The notes: generated by a model from the sequence alone, not told the origin. DNA of 64,000 nt from Burkholderia sp. (GCA_031253835.1 JAIRVP010000076.1:1-64000), one strand, 5' to 3'. Positions 1-8,747 are shown, numbered from the stretch's first letter. Numbers and translations are program-made.

Positions 1-168
1 GCCGTTCGCGCTGCGCGCGCCGGCAGCGCCCGGCTGCGTCGCATAGACGCCGCCGGCCGGGAACGCCTGCGCGACGGGTGCATCGGGGCGCTTGTAATGC
101 GGCGCCATCGTGCAGCCCGTGGCAAAGAGCGCGACCGCGATTGCAGTCAAAGCGTGTTTTTGCATCAT
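1..168 (-). CDS. Outer-membrane efflux factor (OprM/NodT family), N-terminal fragment
   Basis: Only the first 56 codons lie in the window; the gene continues off the left edge. Two adjacent ATGs (168 and 165) begin a short hydrophobic signal ending in a lipobox-like FATGC, followed by APHYKRPDAPV, which is typical of lipidated RND outer-membrane channels. The start overlaps the stop of the RND pump gene (TGATG), so the two are translationally coupled. By position it should be the OprB-type channel of the tripartite pump, docking with the adaptor in the periplasm. The body of the protein cannot be judged. Confidence 0.85.
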   Translation of the reverse strand, partial: MMQKHALTAIAVALFATGCTMAPHYKRPDAPVAQAFPAGGVYATQPGAAGARSANG

Positions 169-3100
169 CACTGTCCCTTGTTGCCTTCGTCGCCGTTGCC
201 CGGCTTCTCTTCGTGCTTCGCATGCTCCTGAGCCAGACGCAATGCTTCGTCGGCATCTTCCCGCTCGCCGCTGAAAATCGCGCGGATCTTCACGAAGAAC
301 ATCGGGATCAGGAAGATCGCGAGGAACGTCGCCGTAAGCATCCCGCCGATCACGCCCGTGCCGATCGCGTGCTGGCTGGCCGAACCCGCGCCGTTGCTGA
401 TCGCGAGCGGCATCACGCCGAGAATGAACGCGAGCGACGTCATCAGGATCGGGCGCAGCCGCTGGCGCGCCGCTTCCAGCGCGGCTTCGACCGGCCCCAT
501 CTTCTCGGACACCTGCAACTCGCGCGCGAACTCCACGATCAAGATCGCGTTCTTCGCCGACAAGCCCACGGTAGTCAGCAGGCCGACCTGGAAGTACACG
601 TCGTTCTCGAGGCCGCGCATCGTCGCCGCGAGCAGTGCGCCGATCACACCCAGCGGCACCACCATGATCACCGAGAACGGGATCGACCAGCTTTCATACA
701 GTGCCGCGAGACACAGGAACACGACGAGGATCGAGATCGCGTACAGGATCGGCGCCTGCGAACCGGACTGGATTTCCTGGAACGACAGGCCCGTCCACGA
801 ATAGCCGATACCGACCGGCAGCTTCTTCGCGAGCCCTTCCATCGCGGTCATCGCCTGGCCGGTCGACTTGCCCGGTGCGGCCTGACCCTGGATTTCCATC
901 GCCGACACGCCGTTGTAACGCTCGAGCTTCGGCGAACCGTACGTCCAGTGACCGGTCGAGAACGCGCTGAACGGCACCATCCCGCCCGACCCGTTGCGCA
1001 CGTACCAGATGTTCATGTCTTCCGGCGTCATCCGGAACGGCGCGTCTGCCTGCACGTAGACCTTCTTGATCCGGCCGTCGGTATCGAGGAAGTTGTTCAC
1101 GTACTTCGACGCCCACGCGATCGAGAACGTCTGGTCGATCGCATCCGCGGTCACGCCCAGCGCATTCGCCTTCTCGCGGTCGATGTCGACCTTGTACTGC
1201 GGCGTATCGTTCAGGCCGTTCGGACGGACACCCTGCAGCGTCGGATCCTTCGAAGCCATCCCGAGCAGCTGGTTACGCGCGGCCATCAGTGCATCGTGGC
1301 CGAGACCCGCGTTGTCCGTCAGCTCGAAGTCGAAGCCGGCAGCCGTACCGAGTTCGGGAATCGACGGCGGGTTGAACGGGATCACGATCGCGTCCTTGTA
1401 GCCCGCGTAACGCCCGAACATCCGGCCGATCAGCGCCTGCACCTTCTGGTTCGCATGCTGACGCTGCGAGTAATCCTTCAGGCGCACGAACACGAGACCG
1501 GAGTTCTGGCCGCGGCCCGCGAAGCTGAAGCCGTTGACCGTGAACGCCGACTCGACGATTTCCTTCTCGTCCTTCAGCAGGTAGTCGGAAATGTTCGCGA
1601 GCGTCTTCGCGGTCGTTTCCTGCGTCGAACCCGACGGCGTCTGCACGATCACGAACATCAGGCCCTGGTCTTCATCGGGCAGGAACGACTTCGGCAGGCG
1701 CACGAACAGCAGCCCGACTGCGACGATCACGACCAGATAGATGATGAGCCAGCGGCCCGAGCGCTTGATCACGTGGTGCACGCCGACGTGGTACTTGTCG
1801 CGGCTGTTGTTGAACGTGCGGTTGAACCAGCCGAAGAAACCCTTCTTCTCTTCGTGATGGCCCTGCGGGATCGGCTTGAGGATCGTCGCGCACAGTGCCG
1901 GCGTCAGGATCAACGCGACGAGCACCGACAGCACCATCGCCGTCACGATCGTCAGCGAGAACTGCCGGTAGATTGCACCGACCGAGCCGCCGGAGAACGC
2001 GACCGGCACGAACACGGCCGACAGCACGAGCGCAATGCCGACCAGCGCGCCGGTGATCTGGCCCATTGCCTTGCGGGTCGCCTCCTTCGGTGACAAGCCC
2101 TCTTCGGCCATCACGCGCTCGACGTTCTCCACCACCACGATCGCATCGTCGACCAGCAGGCCGATCGCGAGCACGAGGCCGAACATCGACAGCGTGTTGA
2201 TCGAGAAGCCCACCAGCGACATGACCGCGAACGTGCCGAGCAGCACGACCGGCACCGCGATCGTCGGGATGATCGTTGCCCGCAGGTTCTGCAGGAACAG
2301 ATACATCACGAGGAACACGAGCACGATACCTTCGAGCAGCGTCTTGACCACTTCCTCGATCGACAGCTTCACGAACGGCGTCGTGTCGTACGGATACTTC
2401 ACGACGAGGCCGTGCGGGAAGAACGGTGCCAGTTCGTCGATCTTCGCGCGCACGGCCTTCGCGGTCGCGAGGGCGTTCGCGTTGGTCGCGAGCTGGATAC
2501 CGAGTGCCGCGGTCGGCTGACCGTTGTACTTCGTGTCGAAGTTGTAGTTTTCGCCGCCGAGCTCGATCTTCGCGACGTCCTTCAGGCGCACCTGCGAGCC
2601 GTCCTGGTTGACCTTCAGCAGGATGTTGCCGAACTGCTCGGGCGTCTGCAGCAGCGTCGATTCGGTGATCGTCGCCTGCAGCATCGTACCCGGCGTGGAC
2701 GGCGTGCCGCCGATCTGGCCGCCCGCGATCTGCACGTTCTGCGCGGCGATCGCGGTCGACACGTCGACCGGCGTGAGGCCGTAGTTGGTCAGGCGGTTCG
2801 GGTCGAGCCAGATCCGCATCGCGTACTGCGAGCCGAACAGCGTGACGGTACCGACGCCGTTCAACCGGCTGATCGGATCCTTCACGTGCGACGCCACGAA
2901 GTTCGCGAGGTCGTACTTGTTCATGCTGCCGTCTTCGGAGTTGAAGGCGAGCACCAGCAGGAAGCTGCTGCTCGACTTCGTCACCGACAGGCCGAGCTGC
3001 TGCACGACCTGCGGCAGAACCGGCGTCGCGAGCGACAGCTTGTTCTGCACCTGGACCTGTGCGATGTCGGCGTTGGTGCCCGGCGCGAAGGTCAGCGTGA

Positions 3101-3368
3101 TCGTCGCGTTGCCCGAGTCGTCACTCGTCGACGACATGTACAGGAAGTTGTCGAGACCGCTCATCTGCTGCTCGATCACCTGCGTCACCGTGTCTTCCAC
3201 CGTCTTCGCGGAAGCGCCCGGGTAGTTCGCGGTGATCTGGATCGATGGCGGCGCGATCGTCGGATACTGCGAGATCGGTAGCGTGAAGATCGACGCGACC
3301 CCGGCCAGCATCAGGATGATGGCGATCACCCACGCGAAGATCGGGCGATCGATAAAAAACTTTGCCAT
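168..3368 (-). CDS. bpeB: RND multidrug efflux pump, inner-membrane transporter (BpeB/MexB-like, HAE1)
   Basis: A 1066-residue protein, full length for HAE1 pumps. It begins MAKFFIDRPIFAWVIAI, the usual first transmembrane segment, and has two large periplasmic loops separated by transmembrane bundles. The proton-relay aspartate pair of TM4 is visible (D407-D408 in GLLVDDAIVVVENV). It would export drugs and possibly quorum signals by proton antiport together with the adjacent adaptor and outer-membrane channel. It starts 15 bp after the adaptor stop and overlaps the channel start, so the three form one operon. The divergent TetR gene resembles the bpeR-bpeAB-oprB layout of Burkholderia pseudomallei. 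The C-terminal tail is charged (Glu/Lys rich). The bpeB name rests on layout and similarity; the AmrB paralogue is the main alternative. Confidence 0.95.
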   Translation of the reverse strand: MAKFFIDRPIFAWVIAIILMLAGVASIFTLPISQYPTIAPPSIQITANYPGASAKTVEDTVTQVIEQQMSGLDNFLYMSSTSDDSGNATITLTFAPGTNADIAQVQVQNKLSLATPVLPQVVQQLGLSVTKSSSSFLLVLAFNSEDGSMNKYDLANFVASHVKDPISRLNGVGTVTLFGSQYAMRIWLDPNRLTNYGLTPVDVSTAIAAQNVQIAGGQIGGTPSTPGTMLQATITESTLLQTPEQFGNILLKVNQDGSQVRLKDVAKIELGGENYNFDTKYNGQPTAALGIQLATNANALATAKAVRAKIDELAPFFPHGLVVKYPYDTTPFVKLSIEEVVKTLLEGIVLVFLVMYLFLQNLRATIIPTIAVPVVLLGTFAVMSLVGFSINTLSMFGLVLAIGLLVDDAIVVVENVERVMAEEGLSPKEATRKAMGQITGALVGIALVLSAVFVPVAFSGGSVGAIYRQFSLTIVTAMVLSVLVALILTPALCATILKPIPQGHHEEKKGFFGWFNRTFNNSRDKYHVGVHHVIKRSGRWLIIYLVVIVAVGLLFVRLPKSFLPDEDQGLMFVIVQTPSGSTQETTAKTLANISDYLLKDEKEIVESAFTVNGFSFAGRGQNSGLVFVRLKDYSQRQHANQKVQALIGRMFGRYAGYKDAIVIPFNPPSIPELGTAAGFDFELTDNAGLGHDALMAARNQLLGMASKDPTLQGVRPNGLNDTPQYKVDIDREKANALGVTADAIDQTFSIAWASKYVNNFLDTDGRIKKVYVQADAPFRMTPEDMNIWYVRNGSGGMVPFSAFSTGHWTYGSPKLERYNGVSAMEIQGQAAPGKSTGQAMTAMEGLAKKLPVGIGYSWTGLSFQEIQSGSQAPILYAISILVVFLCLAALYESWSIPFSVIMVVPLGVIGALLAATMRGLENDVYFQVGLLTTVGLSAKNAILIVEFARELQVSEKMGPVEAALEAARQRLRPILMTSLAFILGVMPLAISNGAGSASQHAIGTGVIGGMLTATFLAIFLIPMFFVKIRAIFSGEREDADEALRLAQEHAKHEEKPGNGDEGNKGQ

Positions 3369-3383
3369 GAAACAGGCTCCCTG

Positions 3384-4658
3384 TTATTGCGCGCTCGAAG
3401 CAGCGGCAGCACTCGCCGGCGCGGCGCCCGATGCAGCGGCACCGGAAGCGGCAGCGGCGCCGGAACCGGCGGCAGCCGGCGCGGCGGAGGCAGCAGCGCC
3501 CGACGCGGCATCGGCCGCCGGTGCGAGCTGGGCGGCGACCGTCTTCACGGTCGCACCCGGGCGCACCTTGTCGACGCCTTGCACGATCACGTGATCGCCC
3601 GCTTGCAGACCGCCTTCGACGACCCAGTTCGGGCCCTGCATGCCGGTCGTCTTCAGCGGACGCGGCTCGACCTTGTTGGCCGCGTTCACGACCATCGCGA
3701 CCGCCTGGCCCTTCTGGTCATGCGTGACGCCGACCTGCGGCACCAGGAACGCGTTCTCGTTCACGCCTTCCTCGATCCGTGCGCGCACGAACATCCCCGG
3801 CAGCAGCACGCGGCCCGGGTTCGGGAAGACCGCGCGGATCGTCACCGAGCCGGTGGTCTGGTCGACCGTCACGTCCGAGAACTGCAGTTTGCCCGCTTCC
3901 GAGTAGGTCTTGCCGTCTTCGAGGATCAGCGACACCTTCGCCGCGCCCGGGCCGCTCGTCTTCAGGCGGCCGCTCTGCACGTCCTGGCGCAGCTTCAGCC
4001 CTTCGAGGCTCGACTGCGTGAGGTCGACGTACACCGGATCGAGCTGCTGAACGGTCGACATCAGCGTCGCCTGGCTCGCCTGCACGTAGGCGCCCGGCGT
4101 CACTTGCGAGATGCCGACGCGGCCCGTGATCGGCGACACGACGTCGGTATAGCCGAGGTTGATCTGCGCGGTGTCGACTGCTGCCTTGCCGGCCGCGACG
4201 TCCGCCGCGGCCTGGCCCTGCGTGGCCACCGCGTTGTCGTAGTCCTGCTTGCTGACCGCGTTCGCGGCGACCAGCACCTTGTAGCGCGCGACCAGCGCGT
4301 TCTGCGTGACGAGGTTCGCCTGCGCCTTCGCGAGCGTCGCCTTCGCGCTGTTCAGCGCGGCGACGTACGGTGCGGGGTCGATCTTGTAGAGGCGCTGACC
4401 GGCCTTGACGTCGGTGCCTTCGGTGAATTCACGGCGCAGCACGATGCCGTCGACCCGCGCGCGGACCTGCGCGACGAGGAACGCACTGGTGCGGCCCGGC
4501 AGGTCGGTGAAGACCGGTACGGCTTGCGGCTGGACGGTGACGACGCCGACTTCCGGCGTTTGCGGCGGCGGTGCCGATTCTTTTTTCCCGCACGCGGCCA
4601 GGAAAACGGCGGCCGTCGCGACAGTGATTAAGCGGTATGGAACCCGTTCGACGCGCAT
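3384..4658 (-). CDS. bpeA: RND efflux periplasmic adaptor (membrane fusion lipoprotein, BpeA/MexA-like)
   Basis: A 424-residue protein. The start at 4658 was chosen over an in-frame upstream codon because AGAGG lies 7 bp before it and it directly begins a lipoprotein signal ending LAACGKKES (lipidated Cys23). The biotinyl-lipoyl and barrel regions of HlyD/AcrA-type adaptors follow (VRARVDGIVLRREF, then SPITGRVGISQVTPG), with alpha-hairpin sequence between. The last 35 or so residues are an Ala/Ser/Gly-rich low-complexity tail, longer than in many adaptors. First gene of the efflux operon, 15 bp before the pump. It bridges pump and outer-membrane channel. Transcription is probably repressed by the divergent TetR regulator through the operator at 4900-4923. 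Confidence 0.95.
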   Translation of the reverse strand: MRVERVPYRLITVATAAVFLAACGKKESAPPPQTPEVGVVTVQPQAVPVFTDLPGRTSAFLVAQVRARVDGIVLRREFTEGTDVKAGQRLYKIDPAPYVAALNSAKATLAKAQANLVTQNALVARYKVLVAANAVSKQDYDNAVATQGQAAADVAAGKAAVDTAQINLGYTDVVSPITGRVGISQVTPGAYVQASQATLMSTVQQLDPVYVDLTQSSLEGLKLRQDVQSGRLKTSGPGAAKVSLILEDGKTYSEAGKLQFSDVTVDQTTGSVTIRAVFPNPGRVLLPGMFVRARIEEGVNENAFLVPQVGVTHDQKGQAVAMVVNAANKVEPRPLKTTGMQGPNWVVEGGLQAGDHVIVQGVDKVRPGATVKTVAAQLAPAADAASGAAASAAPAAAGSGAAAASGAAASGAAPASAAAASSAQ

Positions 4659-4897
4659 GGAGCGACCTCTGTGTATAACCAATGGAATAAGTGCCGCACC
4701 CGACCGGAGCGCAACACGGATGCGCCTCACGGCGCAGATCGAACACCTGAATTACTGGACTGCTAGATACAGCACGTCGGCACGAGACCTCCATGCCGAC
4801 GGGGATGCCGCGAACTGCGGACAGGTACTTGGGCGGGAATCAGCAGAGTGGGATATTAACTGATTGCCACTTGGGTCATTCGATCGTAGGGTGGTAT

Positions 4898-4925
4898 TGT
4901 ATATACATTCACGAATGTATGTAAA
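4898..4925 (-). promoter_or_regulatory. Predicted promoter of the efflux operon
   Basis: Read on the minus strand, TTTACA (4925-4920) and TATACA (4903-4898) are separated by 16 bp, a good sigma-70 pair. It lies about 240 bp upstream of the adaptor start. The inverted repeat of the operator occupies the spacer, so a bound repressor would block polymerase. Inferred from sequence only. Confidence 0.55.
4900..4923. promoter_or_regulatory. AcrR/TtgR-type TetR operator
   Basis: A near-perfect dyad ATACATTC-AC-GAATGTAT occupies 4903-4920. The surrounding 24 bp closely match the known Escherichia coli AcrR operator (TACATACATT half, then GAATGTATGTA). It sits between the adaptor gene and the TetR gene, inside the predicted efflux promoter. 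Only a few such AT-rich bases occur in this GC-rich region. Confidence 0.8.
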
Positions 4926-5057
4926 AAGCCCGGTTGTGCTCCGCCGGCTGTCCAGTCTTACGGATTGTTACCAGTCGCAAGCATAGCCCGTCTGCATGAC
5001 GGCTGCGAGGGTTGCAGACCCTATATTCACCTACGACCGATCCATTCAGGCCTGCAC

Positions 5058-5699
5058 ATGGTCAGACGTACCAAGGAGGAGGCGCTCGAGACGCGCAACA
5101 GCATTCTCGACGCCGCCGAGCACGTGTTCTTCGAGAAGGGCGTGTCGCACACGTCGCTCGCGGACATCGCGCAGCACGCCGGCGTGACGCGCGGCGCGAT
5201 CTACTGGCACTTCGCGAATAAAAGCGAGCTGTTCGACGCGATGTTCGACCGCGTGTTCCTGCCGATCGACGAACTGAAGCGGATGCCGCTCGACGCACCG
5301 GGCGGCAATCCGCTCGAGAAGGTCCGGCAGATCCTGATCTGGTGCCTGCTCGGCGTGCAGCGCGATTCGCAGCTGCGGCGCGTGTTCAGCATCCTGTTCA
5401 TGAAGTGCGAGTACGTCGCGGACATGGAGCCGCTGCTGCAGCGCAACCGCGCGGGGATGAGCGAGGCGCTGCATACGATCGACGCCGATCTCGCGGGCGC
5501 CGTGCGGCTCAAGCTGCTGCCCGAGCGGCTCGACACGTGGCGTGCAACGCTGATGCTGCACACGCTCGTCAGCGGCTTCGTGCGCGACATGCTGATGCTG
5601 CCCGACGAGATCGACGCCGAGCAGCATGCGGAAAAGCTCGTCGACGGCTGTTTCGACATGATGCGCTACAGCCCGGCGATGCTGAAGGACGGCGACTGA
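5058..5699 (+). CDS. bpeR: TetR/AcrR-family repressor of the efflux operon (BpeR-like)
   Basis: A 213-residue regulator. An N-terminal helix-turn-helix (SLADIAQHAGVTRGAIYWHF, residues about 33-52) is followed by an AcrR-type ligand-binding C-terminal domain. The start at 5058 gives MVRRTKEEALETRN, the usual opening of AcrR/TtgR/BpeR proteins; the 31 codons upstream in frame do not look like protein. The ribosome site is weak. It is divergent from bpeAB-oprB with a 399-bp intergenic region holding the AcrR-like operator. Expected to repress the pump genes and probably itself, and to be released by pump substrates. The bpeR symbol is by analogy. Confidence 0.9.
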   Translation: MVRRTKEEALETRNSILDAAEHVFFEKGVSHTSLADIAQHAGVTRGAIYWHFANKSELFDAMFDRVFLPIDELKRMPLDAPGGNPLEKVRQILIWCLLGVQRDSQLRRVFSILFMKCEYVADMEPLLQRNRAGMSEALHTIDADLAGAVRLKLLPERLDTWRATLMLHTLVSGFVRDMLMLPDEIDAEQHAEKLVDGCFDMMRYSPAMLKDGD

Positions 5700-5733
5700 C
5701 GGCGCGGCCGCCGCCCCGCCTCCCGCTGCCGCT

Positions 5734-6405
5734 TCAGGCCGCCTTCGCGCGCTGCGCGCGGGCCCGCCGGTTCGACGCAGCGACCGAATCGCGCGCCGGC
5801 ATCGGTGCACCGGCCAGGCCCGCGATCCACGCATCGGTCGACATCACGGCCGCGAAATTCGACTGGAACACCACCGTGTACGCGCGGTGAATCTCTTCGG
5901 CGCTCGCCGTGCCCGCTTCGTTCTCGTAAGGCAGCGCGCCCGTCGCGTCGTCCAGGTATTCGACCTTCAGCCCCGCATGCGCGGCGTGATAGACCGTCGC
6001 CGCATTGCAGTTGTGCGTCATGTAGCCGGCCACCGCGAGCGTGTCGATCCCGTGCGCGTCGAGCCACGCGGCGAGATCGGTCCCGGCGAACGAACTCGCC
6101 AGCGCCTTCTCGATCAGGTGCGCGTACGGCCGGCTCGCGACCACCGCGTGCAGCGCGACGCCGTCGGAACCAGGTGCGAAGATCGGCGCGCCGGCCGGCG
6201 CGACGTGCTGGACCACGATCACGGGCACGCCGGCCGCGTGCGCGGCGTCGATCGCGCGGCCGATGTTCGCGAGCGACACGTCGAGCGGCGGATACTCGAT
6301 CGGCAGGTTGCCCGTCACGTATTCGTTCTGGACGTCGATCACGATCAGCGCACGGCGGGCGGCAGGACGGGAAACGGAAGACGGGACGGCGTTCGAATTC
6401 GACAT
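5734..6405 (-). CDS. Isochorismatase-family cysteine hydrolase
   Basis: A 223-residue alpha/beta protein of the isochorismatase/nicotinamidase superfamily. The expected catalytic residues are visible: Asp24 in ALIVIDVQNEY, Lys100 in LIEKALASSF, and Cys133 in GYMTHNCNAATVYHA. The start at 6405 has AGGAG 7 bp upstream. Such enzymes hydrolyse amide or vinyl-ether bonds; the substrate cannot be told, and nothing nearby makes siderophores or NAD. It is divergent from a GlxA-type regulator across a 152-bp region with a long inverted repeat, so that regulator is its likely controller. Convergent with the TetR gene, 34 bp apart. Confidence 0.88.
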   Translation of the reverse strand: MSNSNAVPSSVSRPAARRALIVIDVQNEYVTGNLPIEYPPLDVSLANIGRAIDAAHAAGVPVIVVQHVAPAGAPIFAPGSDGVALHAVVASRPYAHLIEKALASSFAGTDLAAWLDAHGIDTLAVAGYMTHNCNAATVYHAAHAGLKVEYLDDATGALPYENEAGTASAEEIHRAYTVVFQSNFAAVMSTDAWIAGLAGAPMPARDSVAASNRRARAQRAKAA

Positions 6406-6502
6406 GGCGGGCTCCTGGTCCGGGGGCGCGGCCCCGCCCCGGAACGGGACGGCCAGCGGCGCGATGGGATGCATTGTCGGGCCGCGTCGTTCACGCGGAC
6501 AG

Positions 6503-6547
6503 TGGCCCGATAGCCATTCTTCGATAGAATCGGGCCATCCCCCTCCC
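6503..6547. promoter_or_regulatory. Long inverted repeat in the isochorismatase/GlxA divergent region
   Basis: TGGCCCGAT (6503-6511) is repeated in perfect inverse as ATCGGGCCA (6539-6547) with a 27-bp spacer. The hexamer CGATAG also occurs twice in direct orientation (6509-6514 and 6532-6537). The pair lies 10 bp before the regulator start. It is a candidate operator for the adjacent AraC-type regulator. Confidence 0.5.
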
Positions 6548-6557
6548 GGAGCCCGTC

Positions 6558-7562
6558 ATGGCCGCTGCCGCGTTGCCCGCCCCGCCCGTTCCGACCGTCG
6601 TCGCGGTGATCGCGTACGACGGCATCAGCCCGTTCCACCTGTCGGTACCGTCCGTCGTGTTCGGCAAGGAACGCGACGCGGCCGCGTCGCCCGCGTTCGA
6701 ATTTCGCGTCTGCTCGGCCGAGCGCGGCCCGCTCGCGACGACGGGCGGCTTCACGATCACCGCGCCGTACGGGCTCGACGCGCTCGACGATGCGGACATC
6801 GTGATCGTGCCGGCGTGGCGCGACCCGGACGAAGCGCCGCCCGACGAGCTGCTCGACGCTGTGCGCGCAGTCGCCGCACGCGGCGCGCAGCTCGTCGGCC
6901 TGTGTCTCGGCGCGTACGTGCTCGCCGCGGCCGGCCTGCTCGACGGCCGCCCGGCCACCACGCACTGGGCATGGGCCGACGATTTCGCGCAACGCTTTCC
7001 GCGCGTGAAGCTCGATCCCGACGTGCTGTACGTCGACGACGGCAACCTGATGACGTCGGCCGGCACGGCCGCAGGGCTCGACTGCTGCCTGCACGTCGTG
7101 CGGCGGCGCTTCGGCTCGGACGCCGCGAACCAGATCGCGCGCCGCCTCGTGATCCCGCCGCACCGCCAGGGCGGGCAGGCCCAGTACGTGCCGCAGCCGG
7201 TCGCCGCGCACCCGCGCGATGCGCGGCTCGCGGGCCTGCTCGACTGGGTGCGCGCGCACCTCGATGCCGCGCACAGTGTCGATTCGCTCGCCGAACGCGT
7301 GCTGATGAGCCGGCGCACGTTCACGCGCCACTTCCGCCAGGCAACGGGCACGACCGTCACCGCGTGGCTGCAGGCCGAGCGGCTCGCTCGTGCGCAGCAC
7401 CTGCTGGAAACCACCGGGCAATCGATCGACGCGATCGCGCAGGCGGCCGGCTACGGGTCGAGCGTGTCGCTGCGCCAGCATTTCGCGGGCGCGCTCGGCA
7501 CGTCGCCGTCTGCGTATCGAAGGGAATTTCGCGGCGCCGGAGCCGGCGCCGACGCGGTGTAG
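6558..7562 (+). CDS. GlxA-family transcriptional regulator (DJ-1/PfpI domain plus AraC HTH)
   Basis: A 334-residue protein with two domains. The N-terminal half (about 12-190) is a DJ-1/PfpI-like class I amidotransferase fold with the nucleophile-elbow motif LVGLCLGAYVLAAAGLLDG (Cys116). The C-terminal part (about 225-325) is an AraC DNA-binding domain (RVLMSRRTFTRHFRQATG and SIDAIAQAAGYGSSVSLRQHF). In this family the DJ-1 domain usually senses a ligand rather than acting as an enzyme. The start follows CCCGGAG. It is divergent from the isochorismatase-family gene, its probable target, and convergent with the CoxG-like gene 10 bp downstream. Confidence 0.9.
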   Translation: MAAAALPAPPVPTVVAVIAYDGISPFHLSVPSVVFGKERDAAASPAFEFRVCSAERGPLATTGGFTITAPYGLDALDDADIVIVPAWRDPDEAPPDELLDAVRAVAARGAQLVGLCLGAYVLAAAGLLDGRPATTHWAWADDFAQRFPRVKLDPDVLYVDDGNLMTSAGTAAGLDCCLHVVRRRFGSDAANQIARRLVIPPHRQGGQAQYVPQPVAAHPRDARLAGLLDWVRAHLDAAHSVDSLAERVLMSRRTFTRHFRQATGTTVTAWLQAERLARAQHLLETTGQSIDAIAQAAGYGSSVSLRQHFAGALGTSPSAYRREFRGAGAGADAV

Positions 7563-7572
7563 CGCCAGCCGC

Positions 7573-8280
7573 TCAGCCGCCGTTGATCCAGCGCGCCGCG
7601 TAAAGCAGCAGCGCGACGAGCACGATCATCGCCGCCCAGGCCCAGACCGGCACCGTGCCGGAGCCGCGATGCGGGAGCGCGCTCGCCGCGCGCCCGGTCA
7701 GCGCGCCGCCGAGGTGCGGCGGCAGCGCCCGCTTCGTCGCGGCCATCAGCGACGCAGGGCGCAGGAACACATGCTGGCGGCGCGGCGCGGCCGAGCGCGC
7801 GCGATTCGGCGCGAGGCCATGCTTCGCCTGCACGACCGCGCAGAACTCGCGGAAGAAATCGTCGGTCCATTCGCGCAGCGCGCTGTCGATCTGCCGGCCC
7901 GGCAACTCGGCGAGCGGCCCGCTCGCCGTCGCCCAGACCACGTACTCGATGCGCGTGGCGTTCGCGTCGTCATCCGGCATCAGCACGAGTTCGACCTGGC
8001 CGCGCAGCGCGCCGAGGCCGTCGGCGCGCGCCTTGAAGTTGAGCACGCGGCGCGGCCGCCCTTCCGCGTCGCCCTGCTCGGCGGCCACGTGTGCACGCAC
8101 GTCGTAGCGCGCGCGCAGCGGGCCGAGCGGCACCGTGATCGTCAGCGCGAACGCGCCGTGCGCCAGCTTCACGAACGATTCGCAATGATCGAAGCTCGCC
8201 CGCAGCAGCGCGAGATCCTCGAACGCCTCGCGCACGACAGGCGGCGCGAGCGCAACGCGTAACGTGTCGTTCAGTTCCAT
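7573..8280 (-). CDS. CoxG/SRPBCC-domain protein with a C-terminal membrane anchor
   Basis: A 235-residue protein beginning MELNDTLRVALAPPVVREAF, the standard opening of the CoxG (carbon monoxide dehydrogenase subunit G) branch of the SRPBCC/START-like fold. Residues about 1-150 form that domain. A linker and a hydrophobic C-terminal helix (VWAWAAMIVLVALLLYAARW) follow, so it should be membrane-tethered. GGGAGG lies just before the start at 8280. No CO dehydrogenase structural genes are present, so a role in that enzyme cannot be assumed; CoxG-like proteins are common and often of unknown function. It lies 28 bp downstream of the DUF427 gene and is probably co-transcribed with it. Confidence 0.82.
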   Translation of the reverse strand: MELNDTLRVALAPPVVREAFEDLALLRASFDHCESFVKLAHGAFALTITVPLGPLRARYDVRAHVAAEQGDAEGRPRRVLNFKARADGLGALRGQVELVLMPDDDANATRIEYVVWATASGPLAELPGRQIDSALREWTDDFFREFCAVVQAKHGLAPNRARSAAPRRQHVFLRPASLMAATKRALPPHLGGALTGRAASALPHRGSGTVPVWAWAAMIVLVALLLYAARWINGG

Positions 8281-8308
8281 GACGCCTCCCCGATGAACGC
8301 GCGCCGCA

Positions 8309-8668
8309 TCAGGACGTCTCGACGAGACTGTCGATCCGCGCGACATCGAAGGCGACGTAGTGCGCAAGCACCGACGCCGCCTCGTTCGGTTCCTCGTAAC
8401 TCCATGCGGCGTTCTCGATCACGCCGTCTTCGGTCTGCAAGTCGAAATGCACGGCCTGCCCCCTGAACGGGCACGCGGTCGTGAACCCCGACTTCACGAG
8501 CCGGCGCATGTTGACGTCGCCGCGCGGCAGGTAATGGATGTCCGGCAGTCCCGTTTCGCGCACGGTCAATGCGCGGTGCGAATCGGCGTACGTGATGCCG
8601 CGATGGATCACGCGCACGCGATGGCGGTTCGGCACGATTTCGAGTCGAGGGTCGGCTGCATCGGACAT
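8309..8668 (-). CDS. DUF427 family protein
   Basis: A 119-residue protein with the DUF427 pattern: HRVRVIHRGITYADSHRALTVRETGLPDIHYLP near the start, then CPFRGQAVHFDL and ENAAWSYEEP. The fold is a small beta-rich domain of unknown role, widespread in proteobacteria and actinobacteria. AGGAG lies 7 bp upstream of the start at 8668. Likely first gene of a unit with the CoxG-like gene. No function is assigned. Confidence 0.85.
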   Translation of the reverse strand: MSDAADPRLEIVPNRHRVRVIHRGITYADSHRALTVRETGLPDIHYLPRGDVNMRRLVKSGFTTACPFRGQAVHFDLQTEDGVIENAAWSYEEPNEAASVLAHYVAFDVARIDSLVETS

Positions 8669-8712
8669 CGTTTCTCCTTCGGGAGGCCCGGCAGGCAAAC
8701 CGGGCGCAGGAA

Positions 8713-8747
8713 ACGAAAAAGCCACGGCATGGGCGCCGTGGCTTTCA
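8713..8747 (-). terminator. Rho-independent terminator of the exported small-protein gene
   Basis: On the minus strand AAAGCCACGG and CCGTGGCTTT form a 10-bp stem around an 8-base loop, followed by a T-rich run. It lies 57 bp past the stop of the gene at 8804-9241 and before the DUF427 start, separating the two units. Confidence 0.8.

Noticed and set aside
78..3281. Several plus-strand open frames over the RND pump gene
   Set aside because: All are antisense to bpeB, rich in Arg and His, with no recognisable motifs.
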